NCBI GenBank assembly: GCA_045542415.1
Contig: JAZQKZ010000042.1
Span: 13,562 to 77,561 of the forward strand
Length of the DNA: 64,000 nt
Reading direction: 5' to 3'
From: UMGS1958 sp045542415
Lineage (GTDB): Bacteria; Bacillota; Clostridia; UBA1381
Shown here: in pieces, positions 8,797 to 16,506 of the stretch
Numbering within the stretch: the first letter of the stretch is position 1
Layout: the number at the start of each line of letters is the position of its first letter
The notes under the pieces: generated by a model
The model's input: only the letters and a program-made list of their open reading frames with translations
Databases searched by the model: none
What the model was told of the DNA's origin: nothing
Made by a program: the position numbers and the translations under genes

Positions 8797-8868
8797 GTAT
8801 TATTTACCAAAAAATACATAATTATTATAAAAATGTAATAATTTTGTTGTTTTTCCTTAACTTTTGGC

Positions 8869-9651
8869 TCATTTCTCGGCTTTTTTAGCCTCATTCCAAA
8901 GCGAATCCATCTCTTCAAGACTAAGCGTTGCAAAATCCTGCCCTCTTGAAATCGCAAGATTTTCCATCTTTTCAAAGCGGTTTACAAACTTTGTACAGCC
9001 TGAGGCAAGTGCTGTTTCAGCATCTACCTTTAAAAATCTGCTCAGATTTACAGCCGCAAACAATAAATCACCAAACTCCTCTTCAACCTTTTTACTGTCT
9101 CCGGACTTACTTGCTTCCTTTACCTCGTCTATTTCTTCATAAAGCTTTTCATATACACTGTCGATTTCTGTCCAGTCAAATCCGACACCTGCCGCCTTTT
9201 TCTGCACTTTTTTCGCTCGCATCAGTGCAGGATAGTGCTTCGGAACATCCTTTAACACTTCGGTATATGTGCCGAGCCCCTTTTCCTTTTTCTTATTCTT
9301 CTCCCAGTTAGCCAGTGCCTCCGCAGTACCATCAACCTTGACATCTCCGAAAACGTGCGTATGGCGTGTGATGAGTTTTGTACATATTTCATCAAGTACA
9401 TCGCCGAAATCAAACGCCCCTCTTTCCTTGCCAAGCTGAGAATGGAATACGACCTGAAGCAGAATGTCGCCAAGCTCGTTGGCAAAATCCTTATCCGTAC
9501 CGTTATCAAGGGCATCAATTGCCTCATAGCTTTCCTCTATAAGGTCTTTTTTGATACTGTCATGTGTCTGCACTCTGTCCCAGGGACAGCCGTCCGGAGC
9601 ACGCAAATGTGCAACTATATTGATTAAGTCATCAATAGTATATTTTCCCAT
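8869..9651 (-). CDS. mazG: Nucleoside triphosphate pyrophosphohydrolase MazG
   Basis: 260 residues, a full-length two-domain MazG. First domain: RAPDGCPWDRVQTHDSIKKD, EESYEAIDALDNG, ELGDILLQVVFHS. Second domain: DVYEKLYEEIDEVKEA-like segment, then EEFGDLLFAAVNLSRF. The paired EExxE and ExxD sets bind magnesium. It hydrolyses NTPs and dNTPs to monophosphates, a house-cleaning role. The start (AAAGGAG upstream) is two bases after mutS, so the two genes are translationally close and probably co-transcribed. Confidence 0.95.
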   Translation of the reverse strand: MGKYTIDDLINIVAHLRAPDGCPWDRVQTHDSIKKDLIEESYEAIDALDNGTDKDFANELGDILLQVVFHSQLGKERGAFDFGDVLDEICTKLITRHTHVFGDVKVDGTAEALANWEKNKKKEKGLGTYTEVLKDVPKHYPALMRAKKVQKKAAGVGFDWTEIDSVYEKLYEEIDEVKEASKSGDSKKVEEEFGDLLFAAVNLSRFLKVDAETALASGCTKFVNRFEKMENLAISRGQDFATLSLEEMDSLWNEAKKAEK

Positions 9652-9653
9652 TA

Positions 9654-12260
9654 TTATATCTCCTTTGCTTTAAGAGACAGCTTATACAGCTCATTCATTG
9701 CCTCAATCGGAGTGAATGTGGTAACATCCATTGCTGCAATCTGTCTTACCAGCTCCATTGCCGCAATCTCCTCAAAGCCCAGCTGTGCCTGCGGTGCTTC
9801 CTCTTTTTTATCAGTCTTATACGCTTCACCAAGCTCATCATTCTCTATCTTTTTAAGAATTTCCTTTGCACGCGTAATGACCTCACGCGGAACCCCCGCA
9901 AGTGCCGCAACCTCTATACCGTAGCTGTCGTCCGCACCGCCTCTTATAATCTTTCTTAAAAAGGTTATATCATCACCACGTTTTTTAACCGCAATTGAAT
10001 AGTTTTTCACGCCCTCAAGCCTGTTTTCAAGCTCACAAAGCTCATGATAATGCGTGGCAAACAATGTCTTTGCACCGATTTTCTTCTTGTTCTGAACATA
10101 CTCCGCAACCGCCCATGCAATGGAAAGTCCGTCAAAGGTACTTGTACCTCTGCCGATTTCATCAAGTATAATAAGGCTTTTTGACGTTGCATTCTTTAAG
10201 ATATTACTTACCTCGCTCATTTCAAGCATAAATGTACTCTGCCCTGCCGCAATATCATCAGATGCACCTACTCGTGTGAATATCTTGTCAACAACACCTA
10301 TGCGTGCCGATCTTGCCGGGACAAAGCTGCCTATCTGTGCCATAAGCGTGATACATGCAACCTGTCGCATATATGTTGATTTACCCGCCATATTCGGACC
10401 GGTTATCATAAGAAGCCTGTCGTCATTGCCATTAAGAGTTGTATCATTGGGTACAAACATCTGGTTTCTTGACATTTTCTCAACTACCGGATGTCTTCCG
10501 TCTTTTATTTCAATAACACCGCTGTCATCCACCTCAGGCATTACATATCCGTTCTTATATGCAGACTCAGCAAGCGATGCCAGAGTATCACTACACGCAA
10601 TTATATCGGCGGCTTTTTTGATACGGTCAAGCTCCTTGACAATTCTCTTGCGTATTTCTTCAAATATATACGCCTCAAGCGTAAGAATCTTCTCTGCCGC
10701 ACCAAGAATTGAATTTTCAATATTTTTAAGCTCTTCTGTTATATATCTCTCGCAGTTTGCAAGAGTCTGTCTTCTTATGTATCTGTCAGGAACCTTGTCC
10801 ATATACATTTTTGTAACTTCAATGAAGTAACCGAACACCTTGTTGTATCCGACCTTGAGCTTAGGAATACCCGTCGCTTCACGTTCCCTTGCTTCAACAC
10901 CTGCAAGGAGACTGCCTCCGTTATCTCTCGCCAGCCTGAGCTTGTCTATCTCCTCATTAAAGCCCGGAGCAATCACGCCTCCGTCCTTTAACAGGTTCGG
11001 AGCATCGTCATTGATGGCATTTTCAAGAAGTGTACGAACATCCTCAAGCAGGTCAAAATCCTTTGCCATTTCTGATAGCATTGGTGATTTTGCCGCTGAA
11101 AGCTGATATTCCAGCTCCGGCAGTCTGATTAAGGTATTTTTAAGTGCAACCAAGTCTCTCGGCGTTGCGGTATTAAGCGAAAGGCGGCTGATAATTCTCG
11201 ATATATCATAAGTCGAACCAAGCACCTCACGCAGACTGTCACGCAGCTCTATATCCTGTGACAGCTCTTTTACCGAAAGAAGTCTTTCATTAATCTGCTC
11301 AGGTATAAGCAGAGGCTTTTCAACCCACTGCTTCAACAGTCTTGCACCCATTGAGGTTTTTGTATAATCAAGCACCCACAGCAACGAGCCTCGTTTTGCC
11401 TTATCTCTCATTGTCTCTGTGATTTCAAGATTTCTTCTTGTTGCAATGTCCAGCTCCATGAATTCATCAACCGAATACACGTTAAGCTTATCAATATAGG
11501 ACACGCTTGATTTCTGTGCATATTCGAGGTACGCAATCGCCGCACCTACAGCCTTTGTGGCAAGGGGTCTGTCAAAAAGACCCAGTTCAAGCATGGAACG
11601 GTTTGAGAACTGTCTTGAGATTTTGCCCTCAATATCCTCCATGTCAAACAGCTGCTTATTTCCGGCATCCGGCTTTATATGAAATCTCAGCTCAATTTCC
11701 TTTGACATAAGTCTGTGTGCCGTTTCATTTACAATAATTTCTTTCGGCGAATATCTTGCAAGCTCATTTAATGCCATAGCCACAGAATCAGTCTGTGCCG
11801 CATAAATTTCACCTGTTGACACATCGCTCACTGCAATTCCTGTTTTATCCGCATCCGCAAACACTACTGCAAGATAATTATTTGTCTTATCGTCCAGCAA
11901 AAGCTCATCGACAAGTGTACCCGGAGTAACAACCCGAACTACCTCTCGCTTCACAATCCCCTTTGCCAGCTTAGGGTCCTCGACCTGCTCACATACAGCA
12001 ACCTTATAACCCTTTGAAATAAGTCTCTGTATATATGTTGTGGCAGAATGAAAGGGAACGCCGCACATAGGCGCACGTTCCTCAAGACCACATTCCTTAC
12101 CCGTCAGTGTAAGCTCCAGCTCTCTTGATACCGTAATGGCGTCATCAAAAAACATCTCGTAAAAATCACCCAGACGATAAAACAGCACGCAATCCGAATA
12201 TTCATCCTTTGTCGCAAGATAATGCTGCATCATGGGTGAAAGCTCATGCTTCTTTGCCAT
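9654..12260 (-). CDS. mutS: DNA mismatch repair protein MutS
   Basis: 868 residues, normal MutS1 length. The N-terminal mismatch-binding domain has the Phe-x-Glu motif in YRLGDFYEMFFDDA. The ATPase domain has GPNMAGKSTYMRQ (Walker A), a Walker B segment ILDEIGRGTSTFDG and ATHYHEL. It recognises mispaired bases and recruits MutL. The second of two adjacent ATGs is chosen for better spacing from GGAGG. It lies downstream of miaB and ylbF, the order known from Bacillus (ymcA-miaB-mutS neighbourhood); mutL is not in the window. Confidence 0.98.
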   Translation of the reverse strand: MAKKHELSPMMQHYLATKDEYSDCVLFYRLGDFYEMFFDDAITVSRELELTLTGKECGLEERAPMCGVPFHSATTYIQRLISKGYKVAVCEQVEDPKLAKGIVKREVVRVVTPGTLVDELLLDDKTNNYLAVVFADADKTGIAVSDVSTGEIYAAQTDSVAMALNELARYSPKEIIVNETAHRLMSKEIELRFHIKPDAGNKQLFDMEDIEGKISRQFSNRSMLELGLFDRPLATKAVGAAIAYLEYAQKSSVSYIDKLNVYSVDEFMELDIATRRNLEITETMRDKAKRGSLLWVLDYTKTSMGARLLKQWVEKPLLIPEQINERLLSVKELSQDIELRDSLREVLGSTYDISRIISRLSLNTATPRDLVALKNTLIRLPELEYQLSAAKSPMLSEMAKDFDLLEDVRTLLENAINDDAPNLLKDGGVIAPGFNEEIDKLRLARDNGGSLLAGVEAREREATGIPKLKVGYNKVFGYFIEVTKMYMDKVPDRYIRRQTLANCERYITEELKNIENSILGAAEKILTLEAYIFEEIRKRIVKELDRIKKAADIIACSDTLASLAESAYKNGYVMPEVDDSGVIEIKDGRHPVVEKMSRNQMFVPNDTTLNGNDDRLLMITGPNMAGKSTYMRQVACITLMAQIGSFVPARSARIGVVDKIFTRVGASDDIAAGQSTFMLEMSEVSNILKNATSKSLIILDEIGRGTSTFDGLSIAWAVAEYVQNKKKIGAKTLFATHYHELCELENRLEGVKNYSIAVKKRGDDITFLRKIIRGGADDSYGIEVAALAGVPREVITRAKEILKKIENDELGEAYKTDKKEEAPQAQLGFEEIAAMELVRQIAAMDVTTFTPIEAMNELYKLSLKAKEI

Positions 12261-12289
12261 CATTTCCTCCGTTTCTCAAAAGCAACAAA

Positions 12290-12679
12290 TCAGTGACAGC
12301 CGCCGCAGCTGCTGCAGTCATGGCTGCATCCACCCGGCTCCATACCTGTAATATAGTAGTTAAGAATCTGATTTATCTGGTTTACCATACCGTCAAATTC
12401 TTTCTTTGCTTCAATATATGCCTTGATTGTCGGAGCCTTTTCACAAAGCTCTTCAAACGCTGCATTATTCTTTTCAACAGCTTCTTCTCTTGAAATCTTA
12501 CCGCTTTGCATATCTCTTGCAAGATTCATTCTGTTAAGATTGTATTCCTGCATAGCAGTCTGTGCCGCATCATCCTCAGCCTGAGCTGTTTCAGCTGACT
12601 TCATCTTCTTCATTTCGTCCGACTCCTGAATCATTTCTCCAAGCTCACGAACCTTGTTAAAAATCTCTATTGTTTCCAT
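12290..12679 (-). CDS. ylbF: YlbF/YmcA family protein with a Cys-rich tail
   Basis: 129 residues, mostly helical and strongly charged (residues 1-105), ending in GGCSHDCSSCGGCH. Bacillus YlbF, YmcA and YaaT form a complex that carries iron-sulfur clusters and affects RNase Y activity, sporulation and competence. The Cys/His tail here could be a metal or Fe-S ligand set. The gene sits between miaB and mutS, as ymcA does in Bacillus. YlbF and YmcA cannot be told apart by eye. Confidence 0.8.
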   Translation of the reverse strand: METIEIFNKVRELGEMIQESDEMKKMKSAETAQAEDDAAQTAMQEYNLNRMNLARDMQSGKISREEAVEKNNAAFEELCEKAPTIKAYIEAKKEFDGMVNQINQILNYYITGMEPGGCSHDCSSCGGCH

Positions 12680-12699
12680 TTTGTTTTCCCCTTATCAAT

Positions 12700-12725
12700 A
12701 AGAATTTTTTAAAGAAAAAATTCTT
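12700..12725. repeat. A/T palindrome paired with the TATTATC repeat (copy A)
   Basis: AAGAATTTTTT, AAAG loop, AAAAAATTCTT: a perfect 11-bp inverted repeat six bases from the 38-base TATTATC repeat at 12732. A similar pairing occurs on the other side of miaB. Confidence 0.6.
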
Positions 12726-12731
12726 TCAATT

Positions 12732-12769
12732 TCTATTATTTATTATCTCTTCTCTATTATTTATTATCT
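12732..12769. repeat. TATTATC repeat, copy A, containing the miaB stop
   Basis: 38 bases made of two CTATTATTTATTATCT units joined by CTTCT. Nearly identical to 14239-14275. On the minus strand it encodes the last residues (DNK) and TAA stop of miaB. Confidence 0.7.
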
Positions 12770-14190
12770 GCATCATCACAGATGACGCCATTAAGCGACC
12801 ATGTATGCGACTCGGTAATTCTCACCTTTACATACTTGCCTACAAGCGATTTATCACCCTTGAAATTAACTATCTTTGAGCTGTCACAGCGTCCGCTTAA
12901 CACATTTTCATCTGTCTTGCTCGCACCATCTACAAGCACTTCTTCAATTCTTCCCACATATGCGTCATTCTTACGCTTTGAAATCTCGTTCTGTACTCTC
13001 AAAAGCTCATCAAAGTTCTTATGAATTTCATCCTCACTAAGCACGAAATCCATCTTTGCCGCCGGAGTCCCCTCACGCCTTGAATATATAAACGAGAATA
13101 TATTATCAAACTCCACACGTCTTAATACATCAAGAGTCTCCTGAAAATCCTCGTTGGTTTCCGTCGGGAATCCGACAATTATATCTGTCGATAACGAGAG
13201 TCCCGGAATTGCCGCTTTAGCCTTTTCAATCTTTTCAATATACTCTTCTTTCGTGTAATGACGGTTCATCTCCTTTAAGACTCTGTCCGAGCCTGCCTGG
13301 AACGGCAGATGTAATTGCTTACATACCTTATCACAATCACGCATAGCCTCAAGAAGCCTGTCCGAAAAATCCTTAGGATGTGAGGTCATAAATCTGATTC
13401 TCTTTACGCCCTCAACGTCATTCACCATTCTGATAAGGTCGGCAAAGTCAATATCACGCTCAAGATCCTTACCGTATGAATTTACGTTCTGACCCAAAAG
13501 CGAAATTTCACTGCAGCCGTTTGCTACAAGCTCCCGCACTTCCTTTAATACCATTTCAGGCTCACGGCTTCTTTCTCTGCCTCTTACATACGGCACAATA
13601 CAGTACGAGCAGAAATTATTACAACCGTACATCACACTTACCCATGCTTTTTGTGTATAGTCACGCAGCATAGGCACCGATTCCGCAATTCTTCCGTCAC
13701 TGTCTGCAATACTCACCACTGCCTTTTTACGGTGCATTGCCGTGTGCAGAAGCTCCGGCATACGGTACAGCTCATGAGTACCGAAAATGAGATTTACCTG
13801 CGGATGGATTTTTCTTATCTTTTCCGTAATATGCGGCTGCTGCACCATGCATCCGCAAAGCCCTATCACCACATCACGGCGTTCCTCTTTCATGTGCTTT
13901 AAAATTCCAAGTCTTCCGAAAACCTTCTGCTCTGCATTCTCACGCACCGCACAGGTATTGTATATAATAACATCTGCTTCATTCTGGTCCTCTGTAAACT
14001 CAAAACCTGCCTCTGCAAGCATACCCCGGATACGCTCGGTATCGTTTTCATTCTGCTGACATCCGTATGTCTCCGTCAGAGCCTTACGTTTTCTGCCGTT
14101 CTGTACGGCAAAATTATTATTTTCCTCCAACAGCTTCATTGTGAATTTCTTCTGAAGCTGTAATTCCTCTTCACTGACAAGTACTGCCAT
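12757..14190 (-). CDS. miaB: tRNA-2-methylthio-N6-dimethylallyladenosine synthase MiaB
   Basis: 477 residues. The UPF0004 domain opens with TETYGCQQNENDTERI, the radical-SAM cluster motif is YGCNNFCSYCIVPYVRG, and a TRAM domain ends the protein (VLSGRCDSSKIVNFKG and KVRITESHTWSLNG). It adds the methylthio group to i6A37 of tRNA. The N-terminal extension of about 40 residues before TYGCQQN is usual for clostridial MiaB. The start has AAAGGA upstream. Both ends of the gene carry the same TATTATC repeat; the last codons lie in copy A. Confidence 0.97.
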   Translation of the reverse strand: MAVLVSEEELQLQKKFTMKLLEENNNFAVQNGRKRKALTETYGCQQNENDTERIRGMLAEAGFEFTEDQNEADVIIYNTCAVRENAEQKVFGRLGILKHMKEERRDVVIGLCGCMVQQPHITEKIRKIHPQVNLIFGTHELYRMPELLHTAMHRKKAVVSIADSDGRIAESVPMLRDYTQKAWVSVMYGCNNFCSYCIVPYVRGRERSREPEMVLKEVRELVANGCSEISLLGQNVNSYGKDLERDIDFADLIRMVNDVEGVKRIRFMTSHPKDFSDRLLEAMRDCDKVCKQLHLPFQAGSDRVLKEMNRHYTKEEYIEKIEKAKAAIPGLSLSTDIIVGFPTETNEDFQETLDVLRRVEFDNIFSFIYSRREGTPAAKMDFVLSEDEIHKNFDELLRVQNEISKRKNDAYVGRIEEVLVDGASKTDENVLSGRCDSSKIVNFKGDKSLVGKYVKVRITESHTWSLNGVICDDADNK

Positions 14191-14210
14191 TTAATTTAGT
14201 CCTTTCAATT

Positions 14211-14230
14211 ATTTTTTGCTTGCAAAAAAT
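14211..14230. repeat. A/T palindrome paired with the TATTATC repeat (copy B)
   Basis: ATTTTTTGC, two-base centre, GCAAAAAAT, nine bases from the repeat at 14239 and just upstream of the miaB ribosome site. Possibly a weak terminator after the Dabb gene. Confidence 0.5.
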
Positions 14231-14238
14231 TACAATAA

Positions 14239-14275
14239 CTATTATCTATTATCTCTTCTCTATTATCTATTATCT
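14239..14275. repeat. TATTATC repeat, copy B, upstream of miaB
   Basis: 37 bases: two CTATTATCTATTATCT-type units joined by CTTCT. Matches copy A at 12732 except for T/C changes. A GATTGC/GCAATC hairpin follows at about 14278-14292. Confidence 0.7.
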
Positions 14276-14294
14276 TAGATTGCAAAGCAATCGC

Positions 14295-14591
14295 TTAAAA
14301 TTCATAGTCAATAACACGTCGCTCCGATACATACGGACGTACATACTCCGCCCCAAAAGCCTTATGCTCCGGATGCACGAGATATGCCTCAAGGTCTTCC
14401 TTTGATTCAAATACAGACTCTAAAATTATATCCGATGCGAACTCTGTTGCGTTGAAGTTGATTCCTACATGAATTTCCTTTATATAGCTTATTTTATCCT
14501 TTAATGCTTCAAGATTTACCTTAATAGCCTCCATGCGTTCCTGCTTTTCGGGGGTATCCGGTAATCTCCATGCTACAATATGCTTTATCAT
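14295..14591 (-). CDS. Dabb (stress-responsive alpha-beta barrel) family protein
   Basis: 98 residues with the Dabb hallmarks: MIKHIVAWRL at the N-terminus, a helix (ERMEAIKVNLEALKD), HVGINFN, ASDIILESVFESKEDLEAYLVHPEHK, and a C-terminal strand ending in RRVIDYEF. These small dimeric ferredoxin-like barrels have varied or unknown functions. SD AGGAGG supports the start. It has its own promoter (14632-14660). Confidence 0.85.
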   Translation of the reverse strand: MIKHIVAWRLPDTPEKQERMEAIKVNLEALKDKISYIKEIHVGINFNATEFASDIILESVFESKEDLEAYLVHPEHKAFGAEYVRPYVSERRVIDYEF

Positions 14592-14631
14592 TTTAAATTC
14601 CTCCTGATATGCTTTTTACATACAACTTATA

Positions 14632-14660
14632 ATTATATCATTTTTTTCGCAACAATTCAA
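14632..14660 (-). promoter_or_regulatory. Promoter of the Dabb gene
   Basis: Minus strand TTGAAT, 17-base spacer, TATAAT, about 40 bases before the start codon. Confidence 0.7.
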
Positions 14661-14690
14661 GTATCTATGCGAAATTTGTTGAAAAATTTA

Positions 14691-14715
14691 ACGGGCATTG
14701 CAATGCAACACCCGT
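14691..14715 (-). terminator. Intrinsic terminator after glucokinase
   Basis: ACGGG/CCCGT stem with an inner TTGCA/TGCAA pairing, followed on the minus strand by TTAAATTTTTC. It lies just past the glucokinase stop codon. Confidence 0.65.
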
Positions 14716-14720
14716 CTTAT

Positions 14721-15647
14721 TTATTTTGCCGCCAAAGCCGCTCCGATTATTCCTGCTTCATTAAACAGCGTTGCTGTTTCAATCACTGTTTTCGGACAAT
14801 ATTTGTTATATTCGTACTTATCAACAAACTCCTTTATCGGATTCAGCAGATAATCACCCTCACGGCTGATACCGCCGCCTATACAAACCTTCTGCGGCTC
14901 CAATATATTTACAAGGCTTACAATTCCGTCCGCAACATAACGGCAGTATTGCTCCACAACCGCCTTTGCAGCCTCGTCACCCGCCTTAGCCGCATCAAAT
15001 GCAGTTCTTCCCGTCACTTTATCGCAACCGCACATAATACTGTCCGGATTTTCGCTGATTGCCTTCTTCGTCTGATTTATAAGTGCCGTTACCGACGCAT
15101 ATGCTTCCCAGCAACCTTTTTTGCCGCAGGTACACTCTACACCGTCATGAACTAGCGTCATATGACCTGCTTCACTTGCCACACCGTTAAAGCCTCTGAA
15201 TATCTTACCATCAAGGATAACACCGCCGCCTACGCCCGTACCGAGAGTGATAAACAAAAAGCTTTCCGCACCGCCGCCGTTTATTGCATATTCGCCGAAC
15301 GCCGCCGCATTTGCATCATTTTCAAGATTTACTTTTTTTCCAAGCTTATTTTCAAGATACTCGCGCATCTTTACCATCTTCATCGGGATATTGTTACTGT
15401 AGGAAATTATTCCGTTTTTGTTATCCACCGAACCGGGACAGCCAACTCCCACTGCTGCAATTGAGTACATTGAAATCCCGCTCTCCTCGCACAGCTCAAA
15501 TGACACTCTTGCCATATCGTCCATAATTTCCTCAATCGGACGTTCTTTCAGAGTAGGTGTGCTTGTCCGGCAGATAATCTCACCGCTTTCATCTACAATT
15601 CCTGCTGCGATATTTGTTCCGCCCAAATCAATTCCAATATAATACAT
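14721..15647 (-). CDS. glcK: ROK family glucokinase
   Basis: 308 residues. The ATP-binding N-terminus is MYYIGIDLGGTNIAAGIVDE, VGVGCPGSVD is the phosphate motif, ENDANAAAFGEY the sugar-binding/catalytic Asp region, and CTCGKKGCWE the ROK zinc-binding motif. It probably phosphorylates glucose to glucose 6-phosphate; other hexoses are possible within ROK. ATG 15647 follows GGAG; an in-frame TTG four codons earlier is less likely. Single-gene unit with promoter at 15744-15772. Confidence 0.88.
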   Translation of the reverse strand: MYYIGIDLGGTNIAAGIVDESGEIICRTSTPTLKERPIEEIMDDMARVSFELCEESGISMYSIAAVGVGCPGSVDNKNGIISYSNNIPMKMVKMREYLENKLGKKVNLENDANAAAFGEYAINGGGAESFLFITLGTGVGGGVILDGKIFRGFNGVASEAGHMTLVHDGVECTCGKKGCWEAYASVTALINQTKKAISENPDSIMCGCDKVTGRTAFDAAKAGDEAAKAVVEQYCRYVADGIVSLVNILEPQKVCIGGGISREGDYLLNPIKEFVDKYEYNKYCPKTVIETATLFNEAGIIGAALAAK

Positions 15648-15743
15648 ATTTTTCTCCAATCTGCCTTTACGGCACTTAGTATTAAAAAGAACCGGACTAA
15701 ATATACCCTTAACTCTCCCCTGTCTGAATTCTCTTTGGTTATT

Positions 15744-15772
15744 ATTTTAACATACTGTTTTCTGTTTTTCAA
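15744..15772 (-). promoter_or_regulatory. Glucokinase promoter
   Basis: Minus strand TTGAAA, 17-base spacer, TAAAAT, about 95 bases before the start codon. Confidence 0.65.
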
Positions 15773-15812
15773 GGGGCATTTTTGTTTTTCCGTAAATTTC
15801 TTGTAAAGCAAG

Positions 15813-15838
15813 CACCGCCGTCCTTTTGGGCGGCGGTG
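15813..15838 (-). terminator. Strong G+C hairpin after the small membrane protein gene
   Basis: CACCGCCG/CGGCGGTG stem extended by GCC pairs around a CAAAA-type loop, 13 bases past the stop codon at 15851. The T-tract is poor, so terminator function is probable rather than certain. Confidence 0.55.
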
Positions 15839-15850
15839 TGGTGGTGGAAA

Positions 15851-16495
15851 TCACATAATTTTTGATTTATTATCCGCATAATAATGATAATACCTGATGT
15901 ATGGAAATTCTTCGTATTTATCTTTCGCAATCTCAAAATCACCATATGTTTCTTTTTCATAACAGCTTATGAATGTGACCTTGACTTTTCTTTGATATTT
16001 ATAATTATCCGGGATAATAAATTCTACGTTTTTAGAATCATTTCTGTTTACTGCTACATAGCTTTCAAATTTCTCTTCTCCAAAATCAAGTCTTATTCTT
16101 TGAAGCATAGCTTCTCCGCAGTTTTCAATACGCATTATTACATAATTGCCATCAGCTTCATCATATTCATAGAAATCATTTGAAATGCAAGCAACAGTAC
16201 CCATTTCATCTTTATACTTCTGCAAAGCCACTTCACAGCTCTTACTGCGTTTTTCCCTGCTTTCTTCAATTCGGTTCATTGTCTCATTTTGTTTGTTGGC
16301 AACATAGCCCAGACGTAGTGTTGCAAGTCCTACAAAAGCAGATACAATAACGTCAAAATAGTCCATCAAACTATAATCGAATAAATCTCTTTTATGCGGA
16401 AACCCGGCAAAAATTTTTGAAATCTCATAAATCATCAAAAGAAGTACCACTACAGCTAATATTTTTATGAATCTATTACTGCACTCCCTCATCAT
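15851..16495 (-). CDS. Small membrane protein of unknown function
   Basis: 214 residues; family not recognised. Two hydrophobic segments near the N-terminus (about residues 10-30, ILAVVVLLLMIYEI, and 45-62, VIVSAFVGLATLRLGYV). A charged, probably coiled stretch follows (QNETMNRIEESREKRSK), then a soluble beta-rich domain. ATG 16495 has AGAGG five bases upstream; an ATG at 16510 overlaps the stop of the leucine-rich-repeat gene by ATGA and could also be used. The tight coupling suggests a joint role with that secreted protein, which is inference only. Confidence 0.55.
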   Translation of the reverse strand: MMRECSNRFIKILAVVVLLLMIYEISKIFAGFPHKRDLFDYSLMDYFDVIVSAFVGLATLRLGYVANKQNETMNRIEESREKRSKSCEVALQKYKDEMGTVACISNDFYEYDEADGNYVIMRIENCGEAMLQRIRLDFGEEKFESYVAVNRNDSKNVEFIIPDNYKYQRKVKVTFISCYEKETYGDFEIAKDKYEEFPYIRYYHYYADNKSKIM

Positions 16496-16506
16496 TTCCG
16501 CCTCTC

